This document shows, in pieces, positions 61,735-64,000 of a stretch of 64,000 nt of DNA. The DNA is from Alphaproteobacteria bacterium (GTDB taxonomy: Bacteria; Myxococcota_A; UBA796; UBA2385), in the NCBI GenBank assembly GCA_020632755.1, contig JACKEY010000004.1:620001-684000 (forward strand). The letters are read 5' to 3'. The position numbers and the translations under genes are program-made. Numbering within the stretch: the stretch's first letter is position 1; every line of letters starts with the position of its first letter. The notes below the pieces were generated by a model that had not been told where the DNA came from, searched no databases, and worked only from the letters and a program-made list of their open reading frames with translations.

Positions 61735-62835
61735 TCAGGACTCCTTGCCGGACAGCGGGGTGTCGGCGGCCAGGCTGGTCTCCTGCGCGCCGTAGACGAA
61801 GTCGTAGAGGGTCGCCGGGTCGGGCCAGGCGCTCTGGTCGGCGAAGTCCCAGGCGTCCTGGGCCTCGGCATCGATGTCCGCGTGGATGCCGTCGATCACG
61901 TCCTGGCCGACGCCGTGCTGGTCCTGCAGCTTCGCGGCGGTCAGGAGCAGCGGGTCGCTGCGTTCCTTCTGGCCGTCGAGCTCGCCCTGGGGCCGGTACT
62001 TGGCCGGGTCGCTCATGCTGTGGCCGCGGTAGCGGTAGGTGATGATCTCGAGCAGCACCGGGCCGTGCTCCAGCGCGTGCTTGCGGGCGGCGGCGACGCG
62101 CTGGCGCACGTGCTCGACGTCCCAGCCTTCGAGCTGCTCGCGGGTCATGCCGACGCCGCGGGCCCGCAGGCTCATGTCGGTCAGCGCCGACTGGCGGTGC
62201 AGCGGCGTGCCCATGGCGTACCAGTTGTTCTCGCAGATGAACACGACCGGCAGCTTGTAGAGCTCGGCCAGGCACAGGGCCTCGAAGAAGGCGCCCTGGT
62301 TGGCGGCGCCGTCGCCGAAGAACACGACGCAGACCTTGTCGAGCTTCTTCTGCTTGCAGGCCCAGGCGACCCCGTTGGCCATCGGCACGTGGGCGCCGAC
62401 GATGCCGTAGCCGCCCATGAAGTCGACGCTCTTGTCGAAGATGTGCATGGACCCGCCCTGGCCCTTGCTGGCGCCGGTCTCGCGACCGAACAGCTCGGCC
62501 ATGATCGCGCGGGCCGGCACGCCCTTCGCCAGGGCGTGGCCGTGCTCGCGGTAGGCGGTGATCCAGTGGTCGCCGCCCGTCGCGGCGGCCGCGCCCACGG
62601 CCACGGACTCCTGGCCGATGTACAGGTGGCAGAAGCCCAGGATCTTGCGCTGGGTGTAGGCCTTCGCCGCGAGCTCCTCGACCCGGCGCATCAGCGCCAT
62701 CTGCCGGTACAGCTCCAGCAGCTGGTCCTTGTCTGCGTCGGGGAGGGGGTTCTCGGGAGGCAGCCCGCGGTCGGCCGGGGGCGGCTCGACGTGGTGCCCG
62801 CTGGGGGCGTCCGCGGGGGAGGGGGAGTCGGACAT
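61735..62835 (-). CDS. pdhA: Pyruvate dehydrogenase E1 component, alpha subunit
   Basis: 366 residues. The ThDP-binding motif begins GDGAANQGAFFEA and ends NNWYAMGT. The conserved phosphorylation-loop-like region reads YRYRGHSMSDPAKYR. The Pro/Asp-rich N-terminal 40 residues are variable. It forms the alpha chain of E1 with the next gene and is the first gene of the operon. ATG at 62835 is the only start in the right position; the preceding 286 bases are non-coding and divergent from the gene at 63122. Confidence 0.96.
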   Translation of the reverse strand: MSDSPSPADAPSGHHVEPPPADRGLPPENPLPDADKDQLLELYRQMALMRRVEELAAKAYTQRKILGFCHLYIGQESVAVGAAAATGGDHWITAYREHGHALAKGVPARAIMAELFGRETGASKGQGGSMHIFDKSVDFMGGYGIVGAHVPMANGVAWACKQKKLDKVCVVFFGDGAANQGAFFEALCLAELYKLPVVFICENNWYAMGTPLHRQSALTDMSLRARGVGMTREQLEGWDVEHVRQRVAAARKHALEHGPVLLEIITYRYRGHSMSDPAKYRPQGELDGQKERSDPLLLTAAKLQDQHGVGQDVIDGIHADIDAEAQDAWDFADQSAWPDPATLYDFVYGAQETSLAADTPLSGKES

Positions 62836-63121
62836 CCGGTGCTCCGGTCGGATGGAGGGGCCCGGCCTGCCGCGCCTCGGGAGAGGACGAGCGGTCGAGG
62901 AGGGCGTGGCGGTCTCGGCAAGCAGGGAGGGGCCGGCCAGGGGGAAGGGACTGGCGGGCCCGCGCGTGCGTCTGGCACCCTATCAACCCCGAGCGCTCGT
63001 GCGTGGCCGTCCCTCCGCACCCGCCTCCTCGGACCGGCTCCGCCGCGCCTGGCATGGCGCACCCGCCCACCGCACCCGCCCCCGGGGCATTAAGGGCGGG
63101 CACCTCCTCACAGGAAGTCCG
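62836..63121 (+). promoter_or_regulatory. Divergent promoter region of pdhA and the gene at 63122
   Basis: A non-coding gap of 286 bases. GGGGCATTAAGGG at 63084-63096 is similar to the promoter core upstream of carA and the acyl-CoA dehydrogenase gene. It would serve the gene at 63122 with a leader of about 20 bases, and AGGAAG (63112-63117) is a suitable ribosome binding site. No clear promoter for pdhA is recognised on the minus strand. Confidence 0.4.
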
Positions 63122-64000
63122 ATGCGCCGTCCCTCCGTCGACCTCCTCGGTTCCCTGCTGTCCCGCACGGCGATGCTCGCGGCCGGCCTGGGCCTGCTCG
63201 CGGCGCCCGCCGTGGCCGAAGAGCTGCCCGGCCTGCCGCTGTCCTTCGACGTCGGCGCCGACGGCGGGTGGCGCCTCGGCGCAGATCTGCCTCCCGCCTT
63301 CGTGGCGGCCGGGGCGCAGCCCGGCTGGATCCTGACCGCCGTGGACGGCGTCGGGTTCAGCGACCCGAAGGCCGCCCAGCGCCGCGTCGCGTCGGGTCCG
63401 GCCCGTGAGGTGCAGCTGCGGTTCCGCCTGCCGCCGCCGCCCGATCAGCCGCCGGCGGCCCCCGACGCCGAGCCCACCGTGCCCGACACCATCCTGGTCG
63501 TCGAGCGGGCCCCGCTGGTGCACGTCGAGCAGCTGGGCGTGCTGCCCTGGCCCGATGGCTTCGTCGTCCCCGACGCCGCCGCCTGGCAGGAGACGCTGAC
63601 CGCCGCGCCCGCGCTGGTCGATGGCGAAGGCCGCACCTGGGTGTTCGACAGCGTGACCGGCGCCCTGCAGCCGCGCGAGGGCGCCGAGCTGTCCCGCCGC
63701 AAGGTGCCCGACGTGTTCTGGCACCTGGCCGACGCCGAGTGGGTGGTCGACCGCTCCAGCGGCATCGAGGGCGGCGACCGCGAGTGGGCCCAGCAGGGTC
63801 TGGCGGCGGCCACCCGCCTGGATCGTTTCCAGGCCGAGGCCGGCGATCACCTGGTCCAGCCGCGCAGCGACGGCCTCGAGGTGCTGCGCGTCGAGTTCCC
63901 CCGCGGCACGCCGCTGCTGCCCACCTGCAACCCGGTGGTCCCCGAGACCTGCCTGGCCGGCGGCACCCGCATCCTCGACGAGCTGATGCCGCGGCCCGGC
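63122..64000 (+). CDS. Secreted PDZ-like protein, truncated by the window end
   Basis: The frame is open for 293 codons to the last base of the window, so the C-terminus is missing. A signal peptide (about 1-32) ends at AVAEE. Residues 50-105 resemble a degenerate PDZ fold (PPAFVAAGAQPGWILTAVDGV followed by AAQRRVASG), and a Pro-rich linker follows. Further on come strands with PWPDGFVVPD and an unassigned region with two Cys near the end. The gene may relate to PDZ-containing type II secretion or protease-like proteins, but no catalytic site is visible. AGGAAG precedes the ATG. Confidence 0.75.
   Translation, partial: MRRPSVDLLGSLLSRTAMLAAGLGLLAAPAVAEELPGLPLSFDVGADGGWRLGADLPPAFVAAGAQPGWILTAVDGVGFSDPKAAQRRVASGPAREVQLRFRLPPPPDQPPAAPDAEPTVPDTILVVERAPLVHVEQLGVLPWPDGFVVPDAAAWQETLTAAPALVDGEGRTWVFDSVTGALQPREGAELSRRKVPDVFWHLADAEWVVDRSSGIEGGDREWAQQGLAAATRLDRFQAEAGDHLVQPRSDGLEVLRVEFPRGTPLLPTCNPVVPETCLAGGTRILDELMPRPG

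Overview
The window is 64 kb of chromosomal DNA, roughly 70% G+C by eye, densely packed with genes. Many genes overlap by 1-4 bases at stop/start junctions. Several features point to a myxobacterium-like member of the Myxococcota or a related deltaproteobacterial lineage: a secreted subtilase with DxDxDG-type repeats and a Cys/hydrophobic/Arg C-terminal sorting tail, a membrane Ser/Thr kinase, TPR-TonB receptor architecture, hybrid histidine kinases, and numerous lipoproteins. No species can be named from sequence alone. There is no rRNA, tRNA, CRISPR array, transposase, integrase or phage gene.

Region by region. (1) 195-20405, all + strand: a DUF4175-like coiled-coil membrane protein, a TPR metallopeptidase, a MoxR ATPase, a DUF58 protein, two VWA membrane proteins flanking a Tat-signal DUF4159 protein, then an alpha-2-macroglobulin and penicillin-binding protein 1C. 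This reads as an envelope assembly and protection block. (2) 20561-26828, + strand: a Ser/Thr kinase, a TPR-TonB receptor, a surface lipoprotein, a GGQ release-factor-like ribosome-rescue protein and a secreted Cys-rich protein in one tightly spaced unit. A DUF1279 membrane protein and a PAS hybrid histidine kinase follow. (3) 29281-33355, - strand: an EF-G paralogue and the subtilase. (4) 33356-42638: carA and carB on the same strand but separated by an SPFH protein, a metallophosphoesterase, an alpha/beta hydrolase and a lipoprotein. Both non-coding stretches around carA are rich in repeats. (5) 42649-48577, - strand: a membrane hybrid histidine kinase, a secreted helical protein and an atypical PP2C phosphatase. 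(6) 48705-58968: an HD phosphohydrolase coupled to NDH-2, an Nfu protein, acyl-CoA dehydrogenase, an SDR epimerase, a flavin reductase-like protein, an NYN protein and small lipoproteins. (7) 59345-62835, - strand: pyruvate dehydrogenase E1-alpha, E1-beta and E2, without E3 nearby. (8) 63122-end: the start of a secreted PDZ-like protein that runs off the window.

The most notable unexplained structure is non-coding. A 99-bp hairpin repeat family (two copies face to face at 35004-35273, one at 59014-59112) has compensatory changes in its stem. An 89-90 bp repeat lies upstream of carA. A TANNNY-N6-ATG arrangement predicts leaderless transcripts at five starts. At two or three coupled junctions the best start codon appears to be CTG.
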